This document shows, one piece after another, positions 1 through 8,012 of a stretch of DNA of 64,000 nt. Where the stretch lies: NCBI RefSeq assembly GCF_015354445.1, contig NZ_JADKYT010000001.1:1612001-1676000 (forward strand), read 5' to 3'. Under the pieces are notes generated by a model. It did not search any database and was not told where the DNA came from. It saw nothing but the letters and a program-made list of their open reading frames with translations. The number at the start of each line of letters is the position of its first letter. The first letter of the stretch is position 1. Source of the DNA: Methylophilus sp. QUAN (GTDB lineage Bacteria > Pseudomonadota > Gammaproteobacteria > Burkholderiales > Methylophilaceae). The translations under genes and the position numbers were made by a program.

Positions 1-1226
1 GCAATCAGAATGAATTGGTTTTTATCTTTTTGCGCCATCAATTCCGCTTTCAACACGGTACGCCATGTCTTAACGCGATACTCTTTGACGCGAGTGGAGT
101 CTTGAACCTCTGTATTTGGCTTTGCTGCGGCTTTGGGCTTATCGGTAGACTGATTCGCTTGTGGCTTGGCTTTATCCTGTACAGGGGCTTGTTGACTCTT
201 GATATGTGCAGCAACCTTTCTAGTGTTGCATGCTGTGTCGAAGCAATGGTCACGGTAAACGTTACCAATACTTCCGGGGATGCTTGATATTGCGGCACCA
301 AAGTTTGCACAACCTCGACATGCTTTAGCTTGTTCCTCACCCACCGCATTCTTGCCTTCGGCAACAATACGAATGACTGTGTGGTTCTCGCCTGGCTTCA
401 CAATTCTGACAACAGGATATTCTTCCTTCAACTTAACCACGCGAGCATCAAGCTCGGCCGTAGTCTTGTCGTCGTAACAAACACCATTTGTGCAGTGACC
501 AGAGTGAATCGACTCGCCAAATAATGAACCTTGATTTGATGAGTTGTACTGGCAACCGGCACAATCTGCTTTGTCGAAAATTGCTGCCTCGAGTGATTTT
601 GAGATTTGCTCCAGCTGGGCTTTAAATTCCTGAACCGTCGGTAACTTAGGCAAGGTCATGATTTTTGCTAAAACCTGATCTTGTTTTTCCTTTGTCGCCG
701 TGGCCAGTAACTCTGCGTGCCCAAGCAAGATTTTTCTCTCAACCAATGCTGTTCTAACATTTTCCGAGCAATTCATTAATGCTAATCGCTTTTCTAATGT
801 CGGTAGTTTCCAGCCAAGACGTAGTGCTGCTTCTTCTTTATCGCCGTTGCAATCACCTAAGACTTTTGCAGCCGCCTCAGCTTCTTCAGCTGGGCTCATG
901 TCCTCACGTATTACGTTCTCATTCGTTGAAGCAGCAAGTGCTTCTTCGTCTGACATATTCCGAATTAATACTGGAATTTCATACGCTTCAGAGATTAATT
1001 GGACTGCACGCCACCGGCGCTGCCCTGCAATAATTTCATACCCACCTTCAACTGGACGAACCAGAATAGGCGTCAATATGCCCTGGACTTTGATCGACTC
1101 CGCTAATTCTTGGAGTTTAACTGGATCTAGCCAACGACGAGGGTTATAAGACCCTAGTTTAAGCATATTTGCAGCAATGACTGAAGGTACATCCTGTTGA
1201 ACTGGTTGTTCTAAAACTGCTTCCAT
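1..1226 (-). CDS. PRTRC-type ParB-related protein (partial, 3' end outside window)
   Basis: About 408 codons are visible; the reading frame stays open to the left edge, so the C-terminus is missing. Residues ~18-110 form a ParB/Spo0J nuclease-like domain: YNPRRW, then an ELAESIKVQGILTPILVRP segment, the GQRRWRA box and a TNENVIREDMSPAEEA segment. A KorB-like helical part follows. The second half has paired cysteines (CAGC, HCTNGVC, CRGC, CFDTAC) and then a Lys/Ala/Pro-rich linker. This layout of ParB domain plus Cys-rich tail is that of the ParB of PRTRC cassettes on proteobacterial plasmids. The ATG follows a GGAGAG ribosome site. The leader at 1227-1345 can hide that site. The other PRTRC genes (ThiF-related and others) would be expected beyond the left edge; that is inference. 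Confidence 0.85.
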   Translation of the reverse strand, partial: MEAVLEQPVQQDVPSVIAANMLKLGSYNPRRWLDPVKLQELAESIKVQGILTPILVRPVEGGYEIIAGQRRWRAVQLISEAYEIPVLIRNMSDEEALAASTNENVIREDMSPAEEAEAAAKVLGDCNGDKEEAALRLGWKLPTLEKRLALMNCSENVRTALVERKILLGHAELLATATKEKQDQVLAKIMTLPKLPTVQEFKAQLEQISKSLEAAIFDKADCAGCQYNSSNQGSLFGESIHSGHCTNGVCYDDKTTAELDARVVKLKEEYPVVRIVKPGENHTVIRIVAEGKNAVGEEQAKACRGCANFGAAISSIPGSIGNVYRDHCFDTACNTRKVAAHIKSQQAPVQDKAKPQANQSTDKPKAAAKPNTEVQDSTRVKEYRVKTWRTVLKAELMAQKDKNQFILI

Positions 1227-1345
1227 AACACTCTCCAAATGAAATCGGGAGACGTGTTATTCCCTGGAGGAAATAACAACATCCCCCGGGGGTTAATAAT
1301 CACCTTTCGGTGCTGTCCTGTTCGGACTACTAAAAATGCAGAAGT
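1227..1345 (-). promoter_or_regulatory. Structured leader L1 of the parB-like gene, sequesters the ribosome site
   Basis: In sense direction it has three parts. First come two small hairpins: a GTCC/GGAC stem (1315-1327) and CACC-GAAA-GGTG with a GNRA loop (1301-1312). Next is a CCCCCGGGGG block (1283-1292). Last is a segment (1248-1258) that pairs with the GGAGAGTGTT Shine-Dalgarno region (1227-1236). The AACAC part of the anti-Shine-Dalgarno can also pair upstream with GTTATTTCC, so two exclusive folds are possible. The first two hairpins recur at 17092-17116. Confidence 0.65.
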
Positions 1346-1442
1346 CACCCTCCGCTAATTTTGGTTCGCACCAAAAATCTTTCCATATGACTCACTGGAG
1401 CCAAATGGAAAGACTGCTGTTGCAATCTTTCCGTCATCGACT

Positions 1443-1643
1443 TTAATTACCGGTAGCCGCCGCCCAAATCTCTTGCGCCGTGTCTTCACTGGACAATCCC
1501 CGTGACCAACACTGCGCCAATTTAAATGACTGGCTATCAATAATACCTTGTGCATCTGAACGGGTCGTTTCAAAGGTTTCCTCGATATGAGTAATGACCT
1601 CTTCTTCCCATTCTGAACGTGTTTGCTTTGTACGATCTGCCAT
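1443..1643 (-). CDS. Small acidic hypothetical protein (66 aa)
   Basis: The protein is hydrophilic and mostly helical in character, with no recognised domain or membrane segment. It starts 8 bases after the upstream gene ends (1652), with an AGGTGA ribosome site just before ATG. It therefore appears to be co-transcribed with that gene and to lie upstream of parB. A longer overlapping frame (1355-1651) was set aside because its composition is atypical. Function unknown. Confidence 0.6.
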   Translation of the reverse strand: MADRTKQTRSEWEEEVITHIEETFETTRSDAQGIIDSQSFKLAQCWSRGLSSEDTAQEIWAAATGN

Positions 1644-1651
1644 GGCATCAC

Positions 1652-1861
1652 CTACGCAGCAATTGGAAACACGTTACTAGGCTCATCCTGTTTTTCAACT
1701 TCGTTCACTTCGTAGTAATAGTCGCCAGTGTAGTTACTGTCAAACCCTTGAATGTGACCGTTTTGAATGTCCTTGATGATGGCTTCCAAAGCATCAACAA
1801 TATCAGTCGCGTTGCGACCATTAACTGTAGCTGTCAATGACAATCCTGTTTTATTCGACAT
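1652..1861 (-). CDS. Small hypothetical protein (69 aa)
   Basis: Short acidic soluble protein with no recognised family. It opens an apparent two-gene unit with the 66-aa gene, between primase and parB. Its start follows a GGAG site and the structured leader at 1862-1935. PRTRC cassettes do contain small proteins of about this size, but nothing in the sequence lets me assign it to one. Function unknown. Confidence 0.6.
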   Translation of the reverse strand: MSNKTGLSLTATVNGRNATDIVDALEAIIKDIQNGHIQGFDSNYTGDYYYEVNEVEKQDEPSNVFPIAA

Positions 1862-1935
1862 AGTAAAACTCCAAATTAAATGGCGAGATTCCCACCCCGG
1901 CTGGAGTGGTTACCCGCCTGGGTTGAAAATCCTCA
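1862..1935 (-). promoter_or_regulatory. Structured leader L2
   Basis: Just after the primase stop, in sense direction: a CCTC-TTAAAT-GAGG hairpin, an ATTTTCAACCCA run, then a GC-rich block in which CCCA pairs with TGGG around an inner GG/CC helix, a T-rich spacer and the GGAG ribosome site. CACTCC in the hairpin could pair with the GGAGT of that site. Same order of parts as the other leaders, but the anti-Shine-Dalgarno match is weaker. Confidence 0.5.
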
Positions 1936-1946
1936 TTTAAGAGGTG

Positions 1947-3008
1947 TCATGCTACTGAACGTGCCTTCAAAATCTCGTTGATATCTGAGTTTTCCGGCAA
2001 TACTTTACGAGAGTGTTTGAGATTGGCCATATTCATTGCTTCGACCAGTCTCTCCTGCCCTTTTTGTCCGGGATTTGTTTCAGAACTTGAATCGTTATCC
2101 AGCGCCAGGACATATTCTTCAATATGAAGCTTGTCCTTGATCTTGATAAACCACTCAATGTCCCAGTTATTACATCCAGGAAGTCCCACGATGTGACTCT
2201 TAGTACCTAACGCAACCATAGACAAAGTGTCGATGGCGCCTTCAACTACAGCTACCTTAGTCGATGGTGTTTTGGACCGCCATACGAAAGGGTATGGAAT
2301 GTTGGTACCAAAACGAATCGACTTCAGCATGCCAGGTTTAGGTTCACCAATAATACGAAACTCTGCAGAGGTCTCACCGGGCAAAATGAACACAATCGGC
2401 CGATAGCAAATTGATGGTCGTTTTGCGCCTTCTTTCCACATGCCTGCATCCTTCAGCAATTGTTCACCGCATGCTTTGATGATGCGAGATTCCGCATTTT
2501 TGACATTGCTTGGCATGAAAGCCAGCATCCCACGTTTTTGCGCTTCCCTTACCACTTCAAGTGGCAATTTCCGCACTTTCGTCAGGTACTGGATACACTT
2601 AAAATCATCCGCTGAATCAGCGAAAATTGGTTTCAGTCTTTTCAGGACTTCCGCAATTTTTTGATTTCTGAGAGTATCTTCTTTCTTTACCTTTTCCATA
2701 TCAACAGGCTTTGCTTTCACATCGCCTGAATGGTTACCAGCTAAACGATCAACGGCTTCACCGAAATCCATGCCCCATAACTTCATGGCTGCATCGATGA
2801 CAGTGCCTTTGTCGCGGCAACGATGACAGAAATAGTGCTTGTCATCGATTTGGATTTGTAACTTGTTGGGTTGGTGACCCTCATTTCCACAATCCGGGCA
2901 GTAATTAAAACGCGCGTGTCTGCCCATACGCTTAGCCTGAACCCCTAGCTCGCGCTCAAGGAAGGCTGTTAGCGATAAGTCACGCGCAATGTCTACATTT
3001 TTAGCCAT
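1947..3008 (-). CDS. DNA primase, zinc-finger plus Toprim domains
   Basis: 353 aa. An N-terminal zinc finger of CHC2/primase type is visible (C37-x2-C40, C61-x2-C64). A linker follows, then a Toprim region near residue 250: AVVEGAIDTLSM with the catalytic Glu, and LALDNDSSS with the acidic pair. It should make RNA primers, or be the primase part of a plasmid replicase. It is shorter than chromosomal DnaG (about 580 aa) and has no DnaB-binding tail, like phage and plasmid primases. The start has a strong AGGAGG site. The ~270-base leader is packed with hairpins (3040-3277). It sits upstream of the parB region on the same strand. Confidence 0.85.
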   Translation of the reverse strand: MAKNVDIARDLSLTAFLERELGVQAKRMGRHARFNYCPDCGNEGHQPNKLQIQIDDKHYFCHRCRDKGTVIDAAMKLWGMDFGEAVDRLAGNHSGDVKAKPVDMEKVKKEDTLRNQKIAEVLKRLKPIFADSADDFKCIQYLTKVRKLPLEVVREAQKRGMLAFMPSNVKNAESRIIKACGEQLLKDAGMWKEGAKRPSICYRPIVFILPGETSAEFRIIGEPKPGMLKSIRFGTNIPYPFVWRSKTPSTKVAVVEGAIDTLSMVALGTKSHIVGLPGCNNWDIEWFIKIKDKLHIEEYVLALDNDSSSETNPGQKGQERLVEAMNMANLKHSRKVLPENSDINEILKARSVA

Positions 3009-3039
3009 AACAGCCTCCTAGTAGGGGTATTGCGTGAAA

Positions 3040-3197
3040 ACCGTCAGAAACAAATGACGGAGCTAGAGCATTCCTGAGCTAAAAGCACAGGAAATTGGCA
3101 TAGAGCCAAATTCGATACGGGATATTTTTTGTGAAGATATCGTGCTTAGAACACGATGTGATCAAGGATCACTTTTGAAATGCACATAGGATGTGCT
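3040..3197. repeat. Array of consecutive short hairpins upstream of primase
   Basis: Seven inverted repeats stand nearly end to end: 3041-3060 (CCGTCA stem), 3073-3091 (CCTG), 3095-3109 (TTGGC), 3121-3141 (GATAT), 3139-3157 (ATCGTG), 3158-3172 (GTGATC), 3182-3196 (GCACAT). Five have perfect 5-6 bp stems with loops of 3-8 bases; the 3073-3091 and 3121-3141 pairs are weaker. It could be a folded 5' leader of the primase mRNA, or a structured DNA site for priming or single-strand initiation. No frame with coding character crosses it. Confidence 0.6.
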
Positions 3198-3233
3198 GTG
3201 TGGACTTTCGCCCAAAAAACTGCTGCGTGATTA

Positions 3234-3277
3234 CGCTTGAAAATAACTGTATATCAATACCTGAATATTTTCAAGCG
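3234..3277. repeat. 12-bp perfect inverted repeat
   Basis: CGCTTGAAAATA at 3234-3245 is exactly complementary to 3266-3277, with a 20-base loop. It lies 5 bases past the stop of the 3283-3741 gene and upstream of the primase leader. It may end transcription coming from the nuclease operon, but there is no strong T run on that strand. Confidence 0.5.
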
Positions 3278-3282
3278 TTTTA

Positions 3283-3741
3283 TTACTCTGGAATCGGATC
3301 TAACTGTTCTTTGTAATTGGCTCGGTAATCTTGAAGGTAATGTATTTCAAGATAGGTCAATCCCCTGCCCTGGGCCATCACAGCATCAACATAGTCACGC
3401 ACTTCTTGCATTTGAAGTGCCTGTTTAATTTTCTTGTAATACTTTTGAGGTGCAGGTGAAAAAAGTCTCTTGTAACGAATTTCCTCAAACACACGGCCAG
3501 TCTGCAGCATCTGGAAGAAAAGCCCGACCAATAATAAACAGATACTAGGCATGAATCTATTTTCTGCTGGAATGTTTACCAGGAATATTTCAATAATTTC
3601 ATGCCTGTAGGAATCATTAAAAACTAGGACGGCCAAGAATATCCACCCACCTAGCATGAGGTAGTAATCCCAACCACGGTAATATTTTAGCTGGTCAATG
3701 TCATCTTGCGACATTGGAGGTTTCTTCAAATCAATTTCCAT
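3283..3741 (-). CDS. Hypothetical membrane protein (152 aa)
   Basis: Two likely membrane segments: about residues 28-42 (LMLGGWIFLAVLVF) and 65-80 (MPSICLLLVGLFFQML). A basic cytoplasmic C-terminal part follows (YKRLFSP, KKIKQAL). No family recognised. It is the last gene of a three-gene minus-strand unit (nuclease, 135-aa membrane protein, this gene), 6 bases after the previous stop. Function unknown. Confidence 0.65.
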   Translation of the reverse strand: MEIDLKKPPMSQDDIDQLKYYRGWDYYLMLGGWIFLAVLVFNDSYRHEIIEIFLVNIPAENRFMPSICLLLVGLFFQMLQTGRVFEEIRYKRLFSPAPQKYYKKIKQALQMQEVRDYVDAVMAQGRGLTYLEIHYLQDYRANYKEQLDPIPE

Positions 3742-3747
3742 GTATGG

Positions 3748-4155
3748 CTACACCTTCCTCGTCACAAAACTGATTTCTTTTGGGTCTGGCTTATTTTCTC
3801 CATTAACTGCCACTGATTCTTTTTTCAACCATTCCAAGACAACTGATATTTGTAATTGACCGGCTTTCTTAGTTTCATCTTGTAGCCATTTAAAACTGAC
3901 TTTATCTTTTGGTTCGTAGGTTGAAAGCAAGGAATTGATATGTTCCTCATGTGTTTTAGCTGCATTACTTTTCAATGCTAAAACTAACGCAACTATTGCT
4001 GCAGATAAAAACCCTACTAATACATGACTCATCACCAAGCTTGTAATGATTATGGCTGTAGCAGAACAAGCAATTAGCACATGTTTTGGTGCCATAGCTC
4101 CCTTCTGCCACATCATAGCCGCCCGACTTATTTTTTTAAGGCTTTTTTGACTCAT
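3748..4155 (-). CDS. Hypothetical membrane protein (135 aa)
   Basis: A long hydrophobic stretch (about residues 25-62) can form two membrane passes; a soluble helical C-terminus (about 70 aa) follows, containing FKWLQDETKKAG. The chosen ATG has a GGGAG site 7 bases upstream and overlaps the nuclease gene by 20 bases. A frame extending to 4221 lacks its own site. The soluble part resembles a small winged-helix fold in length only. Function unknown. Confidence 0.65.
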   Translation of the reverse strand: MSQKSLKKISRAAMMWQKGAMAPKHVLIACSATAIIITSLVMSHVLVGFLSAAIVALVLALKSNAAKTHEEHINSLLSTYEPKDKVSFKWLQDETKKAGQLQISVVLEWLKKESVAVNGENKPDPKEISFVTRKV

Positions 4156-4687
4156 ATCTATACTCCCATGGTGGTAGTGGATTGCTGTATCGCCATAGCC
4201 CGATGCTCTTTTCACGCGCATGGGCTTCGGCCTCTTGGTATATCTTCAAAACGGTAGGATTCATTTTAGTAGCATACCTGGTGAAAACCCAAGCGAAACC
4301 CTCTTTTACTTGTTGAAGGTTTATATCTTGTTTACCCAGATATACAGTGCCAACCAGCCGTTTATATTTGTCAGTGTCTGAGACTAAGACATAGACCTCT
4401 TTGCCGTAAATCATCCGCACCAAATTATTCTTGGACTCTTTTCCTGCTTGTTGTGCGGTTTCTACACAGGCAAGGTCTTTGGATGTTGGTTTCGATAAAT
4501 GACAACTGGTCTCTGGAGCATCAACAGCGAACAACCTGATTTTATGCACCTGGTACTCTTTGTCTCGAATAGTAATGGTATCACCGTCAGTAACGCCCTC
4601 GACAATACCTGAAATGGTTTCAGCTTCAACAACCTGCGTGGACAGGCACAATAATAGCAACGCTTTAAATACAGACTTTGAATTCAT
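4136..4687 (-). CDS. Exported thermonuclease (SNase)-like nuclease
   Basis: 183 aa. A signal peptide (MNSKSVFKALLLLCLSTQ, cleavage near AEA) precedes one staphylococcal-nuclease OB-fold domain. DGDTITI and RLFAVDAPE carry the usual metal-binding Asp and catalytic Arg/Glu, and YKRLVG has the second catalytic Arg. Secreted or periplasmic SNase homologues are frequent on proteobacterial plasmids near transfer or partition genes. The start is fixed by an AGGAGG site before the ATG at 4687. The promoter is at 4709-4736. First gene of its unit, divergent from the RecE-like gene. Confidence 0.85.
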   Translation of the reverse strand: MNSKSVFKALLLLCLSTQVVEAETISGIVEGVTDGDTITIRDKEYQVHKIRLFAVDAPETSCHLSKPTSKDLACVETAQQAGKESKNNLVRMIYGKEVYVLVSDTDKYKRLVGTVYLGKQDINLQQVKEGFAWVFTRYATKMNPTVLKIYQEAEAHAREKSIGLWRYSNPLPPWEYRYESKKP

Positions 4688-4708
4688 AAATAGAACCTCC
4701 TGAATACA

Positions 4709-4736
4709 TCTTCTCAAAGAAACTTGTCAAATCAAG
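4709..4736 (-). promoter_or_regulatory. Promoter of the nuclease unit
   Basis: TTGATT -35 at 4731-4736, 16-bp spacer ending TGA, weaker -10 GAAGAT. Member of the shared promoter family. It is back to back with the plus-strand promoter at 4783. Confidence 0.5.
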
Positions 4737-4782
4737 AGGTAAATGACGTGTAATTTTTGAGTGCATACATGCTTGAAGCCTA

Positions 4783-4810
4783 TTGATTTCTGTGATTCGT
4801 GAGTTAAATT
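4783..4810 (+). promoter_or_regulatory. Promoter of the recE-like/uvrD-like pair
   Basis: TTGATT, 16 bp, TAAATT, followed by GAATTTG. The predicted transcript would begin after the TTG at 4809, which argues for the ATG at 4842 as the true start of the next gene. Confidence 0.65.
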
Positions 4811-4841
4811 GAATTTGAAAGAAATCAAAACAGAGGTTTAT

Positions 4842-5726
4842 ATGTCAGCCGTTTTAGAACAAACACCCATGATTATCCAGCCACTCAAAGCAGTGCAGCC
4901 TGTCATTGTCGCTGCCTCTAACACTGCTCCGGTCGCCAAACGGGTGAACATGAGTAATGAGGACTATCACGCTGATAAGTCTGCAATATCCAGCACTTCC
5001 TTGAAGGAACTGCTACGTTCACCAATGCACTTCTGGCATTCTCAGACGGCACCAAGGGTAGAAAAGGAACATTTCCGATTTGGGACAGCTATCCACGCTT
5101 ATCTGTTGGAGCAAGACCGCTTCTTGCAAGAGTATGTGGTGACCCCTGAAAAAGGTAAAACAAAAGCTTCAAAAGAAGCCTATGAAGAGTTTCTGAAGGC
5201 TCATCCAGACTGCCAGCACTTTGTGAGCGAGTCTGAAATGACCATGATTCTCGGTATTGCTGACCAGGTTGGCAATCACGCATCCGCAAGTGAACTCATT
5301 AAGCTTGGTCAGGCTGAGCAGAGTTTCTTTTGGACGGATGAAGAAACAGGAATTCTTTGCAAAGTCCGTACAGACTTGCTTTGCGTTCCATTCGCCATTC
5401 TCGACGTTAAATCCACAACTAACGCTTCACCTGAAGCCTTTCAACGGGACGTGGCCAAATTTAACTACGATTTGAGTGCAGCAATGTACCAAGAAGGCGT
5501 TTATCGGGTTACTGGCGAAAAGCTGGACTTTGCCTGGTTGGCTGTTGAAAAAGAAGCGCCACATGGGGTTGCGCTCTATAACGCCGAAGACTTCCTGGAA
5601 ACCGGTTACAAGAAATTCCGCAGAGCTTTGCGTTTGCTTAAGTCTTGTCGTGAGTCACTGCAATATCCGGGTTATCAGCCTGATGGCATCGCCGCAACAC
5701 TGCCTCGCCCGGGTTGGTACAAATAA
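4842..5726 (+). CDS. RecE/ExoVIII-like PD-(D/E)XK exonuclease
   Basis: 294 aa. The core resembles the C-terminal nuclease of RecE / exodeoxyribonuclease VIII (the DUF3799 group). It has the N-terminal YHADKSAISSTSLKELLRSP motif, HFRFGTAIHAYLLE, and the DLLCV...AILDVKST strand pair with the Asp and DxK active-site residues. These enzymes degrade one strand of double-stranded ends to expose single strands for annealing or recombination. No RecT-type annealing protein is visible next to it. The ATG was chosen for its GAGGTTT site and the promoter position. It overlaps the helicase start by one base (TAATG), so the two are translationally coupled. Confidence 0.8.
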   Translation: MSAVLEQTPMIIQPLKAVQPVIVAASNTAPVAKRVNMSNEDYHADKSAISSTSLKELLRSPMHFWHSQTAPRVEKEHFRFGTAIHAYLLEQDRFLQEYVVTPEKGKTKASKEAYEEFLKAHPDCQHFVSESEMTMILGIADQVGNHASASELIKLGQAEQSFFWTDEETGILCKVRTDLLCVPFAILDVKSTTNASPEAFQRDVAKFNYDLSAAMYQEGVYRVTGEKLDFAWLAVEKEAPHGVALYNAEDFLETGYKKFRRALRLLKSCRESLQYPGYQPDGIAATLPRPGWYK

Positions 5727-7810
5727 TGGCAGCAACTGCAGAACAATCCGCGGTAATCAACCATCGCGGTAGCCCACTTTTGATCCCCGCAGTACCTGGG
5801 AGTGGAAAAACTTTTTCTATGTGTCAGCGTTGCGTGTCCTTGCTACGTGAGGGGGTCAATCCTGAACGGATACTGGTCATGATGTTTAATGTATCTGCAC
5901 GTGAGGACTTTACGCGCCGGTTAAGCGTTGAGACAAAGAAGCATAATGTGAGCATGCCAGAGGTGCAGACCTTTCACGCCTTTGGCATGAAGCTATGCAA
6001 GGCCATGGAGCGCAAGGGAATGTTGCCAACCTACAGATTGGAAGATAAAAGCTGGGTCTTTACCAAGATGGCTAAGGCAGCTCTGGTGATGGCCAATGAG
6101 AGTTTGAACGACGATGATAAGATTGAGCTGGAGCATTCCAACGTTGAAGCATTGCTTGCCCACATAGAATTTGTGAAAAACGAATTCAAAGAGATCAGCA
6201 AACAGGCGCTGCCAGAGATTGAAGAAGGCTACGTCTACGCGATCAAGCACTTCGAGGATATGCGCCATGAAGCGCGGTTGAGGTCTTTCACGGACTTGAT
6301 ATATGACCCTGCGGTTAAGATTGCTTCAGATGAGGCAATTCAGCAATGGGTTGGTAACAGGTACGACCATATGATTGGCGATGAAGCCCAAGACATGAAT
6401 CAGCTGCAAATTATGCTGATGACCTGGATTGCTGGCAGTCGGGCCGAGGTTTGCATTGTGGGTGACGAAGATCAATCGGTCTATGCATGGCGCGGTGGCC
6501 GCCCGGAATACATGGTGCATCTCTTTGAAAAGCAGTTTCCAAACTGTAAGCGTCTACCACTGACTGCTACCTTCCGTTACGGACATCAAGTAGCACTGAT
6601 GGCTAACCACGTTATTTCAAAGAATCAGCTTAGAACTGAGAAGTTGTGTCTACCTCAGTCTAACCGTGATACCAAAGTCGAGTTTTATCGAACGGGGCAA
6701 GTCAAAGATGGACAGCATGTAGCCGATGCCATTCAAAAGTGGACGGCTTCAGGTCGGCGTCACAGTGAGACTGTTGTGCTGGTCCGCGAATATTCCCACA
6801 CGGTCAGTATCGAAGCAGAATTGCTTAATCGGAATATTCCGTACAAGATTGTCGGCGCCTCCCCTTTCTTTGAGCGAAAAGAGGCATTATCCATTCGCGG
6901 CCTTCTCTCTCTGGTTAAAGGTGGCTTTGCACAGATATTGGACATTGAGTCCCGCAAAGCGATGATCAAAGCTTTGCTCAGTGTGCCAACGTCATATCTT
7001 AAATCTGAGTTAATTGACCAGCTCGCAGATCAGCACTACCCCACGGCGGCCAGTTTTCTTAATGCGCTCAAATCTCTGTTGTCTTCTAAGCAAATTGGAC
7101 AGTCAGCCAAGCAGCTGCTGAATAAAAAAATCAACGCTATCGAATTTGCGCTTCGTGTTGGCTCCAATGGTAAGGCATCACTATTTCTTCGGTCCTATAT
7201 TGATGAAATCGACTTGAAGGCCGCATTGCTTAAAGAATCAGCCAAATATGAAAGCGCGATTGCCAAGTATTACACCATCAGTCAAATCGTAGAGCTGGCC
7301 GATTCCAGCAAAGTACCCACTCAGGAAATGCTTTTCTTCTTGGATGGACTGAAGGTTCGGTATGACGAAATGTCAAATACTGACCCAGTGTTGATAACTT
7401 CAGCGCACCGTTCCAAAGGGCTTGAGTGGCCCCACGTCATCCTCCCATTTCTGTCCGAGGGAACATTCCCAGCCTATGACCTGGATGAAGGAATCTCAGC
7501 TGATGAAATGGAATCAGAGCGTAGATTGTTTTTTGTGGCGATCACACGATGCACCGATTTATTGAGCCTCATTCACCCTACTGATCCCGTGTTAGAGACG
7601 CGAGCCAAAGGTGGCACCCACATATTGCCTGAGTTCAGCCAATACAACGCTAGTCGCTTCCTGTATGAATCCAATATGGCGTTTTCAATGTTCATTGCTG
7701 ACCATATACAGAGAGGAACCGACCAAGCAACTATCAGTCAGTTGGTTTCCAAAATGGACCCAAATCAGGCGCAATTACTAAAAACATATTTACAGCGATA
7801 TTTCGCATAG
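5726..7810 (+). CDS. UvrD/Rep-family superfamily 1 DNA helicase
   Basis: 694 aa with the full SF1A motif set: Walker A AVPGSGKT near residue 22, motif II GDEAQDMNQ, motif III VGDEDQSVYAWRG, motif V SAHRSKGLEW, and motif VI RRLFFVAITR. It should unwind DNA 3' to 5' using ATP. It starts inside the stop of the RecE-like gene, so nuclease and helicase are probably made in step and may act together on DNA ends. The typical C-terminal UvrD Tudor-like tail is absent. A terminator follows at 7900. Confidence 0.9.
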   Translation: MAATAEQSAVINHRGSPLLIPAVPGSGKTFSMCQRCVSLLREGVNPERILVMMFNVSAREDFTRRLSVETKKHNVSMPEVQTFHAFGMKLCKAMERKGMLPTYRLEDKSWVFTKMAKAALVMANESLNDDDKIELEHSNVEALLAHIEFVKNEFKEISKQALPEIEEGYVYAIKHFEDMRHEARLRSFTDLIYDPAVKIASDEAIQQWVGNRYDHMIGDEAQDMNQLQIMLMTWIAGSRAEVCIVGDEDQSVYAWRGGRPEYMVHLFEKQFPNCKRLPLTATFRYGHQVALMANHVISKNQLRTEKLCLPQSNRDTKVEFYRTGQVKDGQHVADAIQKWTASGRRHSETVVLVREYSHTVSIEAELLNRNIPYKIVGASPFFERKEALSIRGLLSLVKGGFAQILDIESRKAMIKALLSVPTSYLKSELIDQLADQHYPTAASFLNALKSLLSSKQIGQSAKQLLNKKINAIEFALRVGSNGKASLFLRSYIDEIDLKAALLKESAKYESAIAKYYTISQIVELADSSKVPTQEMLFFLDGLKVRYDEMSNTDPVLITSAHRSKGLEWPHVILPFLSEGTFPAYDLDEGISADEMESERRLFFVAITRCTDLLSLIHPTDPVLETRAKGGTHILPEFSQYNASRFLYESNMAFSMFIADHIQRGTDQATISQLVSKMDPNQAQLLKTYLQRYFA

Positions 7811-7899
7811 GGCTGCGAATTGATGTGTTTTCAACAACACCTAATTTCCAAAATCTCTTTATAGTTGATCCTGCTTAACAAGCACCCTAATCTTACCCC

Positions 7900-7925
7900 A
7901 CCCCGCTTTTGCGGGGTTTTTTTTG
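7900..7925 (+). terminator. Rho-independent terminator after the helicase
   Basis: CCCCGC-TTTT-GCGGGG stem (7901-7916) followed by eight T. Confidence 0.9.
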
Positions 7926-7936
7926 GCTTGTGCCTC

Positions 7937-7964
7937 TTGATTTCACGGACTTGTGCATTAGTCT
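7937..7964 (+). promoter_or_regulatory. Promoter of the RDF-like/DinG-like operon
   Basis: TTGATT, 16 bp, TAGTCT, then GAATTTG. Shared family layout. It is directly behind the previous terminator. Confidence 0.65.
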
Positions 7965-7974
7965 GAATTTGTAA

Positions 7975-7994
7975 CCGCACTATTTCTTGTGCGG
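7975..7994 (+). promoter_or_regulatory. Leader hairpin before the RDF-like gene
   Basis: CCGCAC (7975-7980) pairs with GTGCGG (7989-7994) over an 8-base loop, 8 bases before the AGGAGA ribosome site. It lies in the transcribed leader and may stabilise the mRNA or bind a regulator. Confidence 0.5.
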
Positions 7995-8012
7995 ATTTAA
8001 TCAGGAGACATC

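Noticed and set aside
1355-1651. 98-codon frame overlapping the 66-aa gene
   Set aside because: Runs into the parB leader and has unusual basic composition; the 66-aa frame has the ribosome site.
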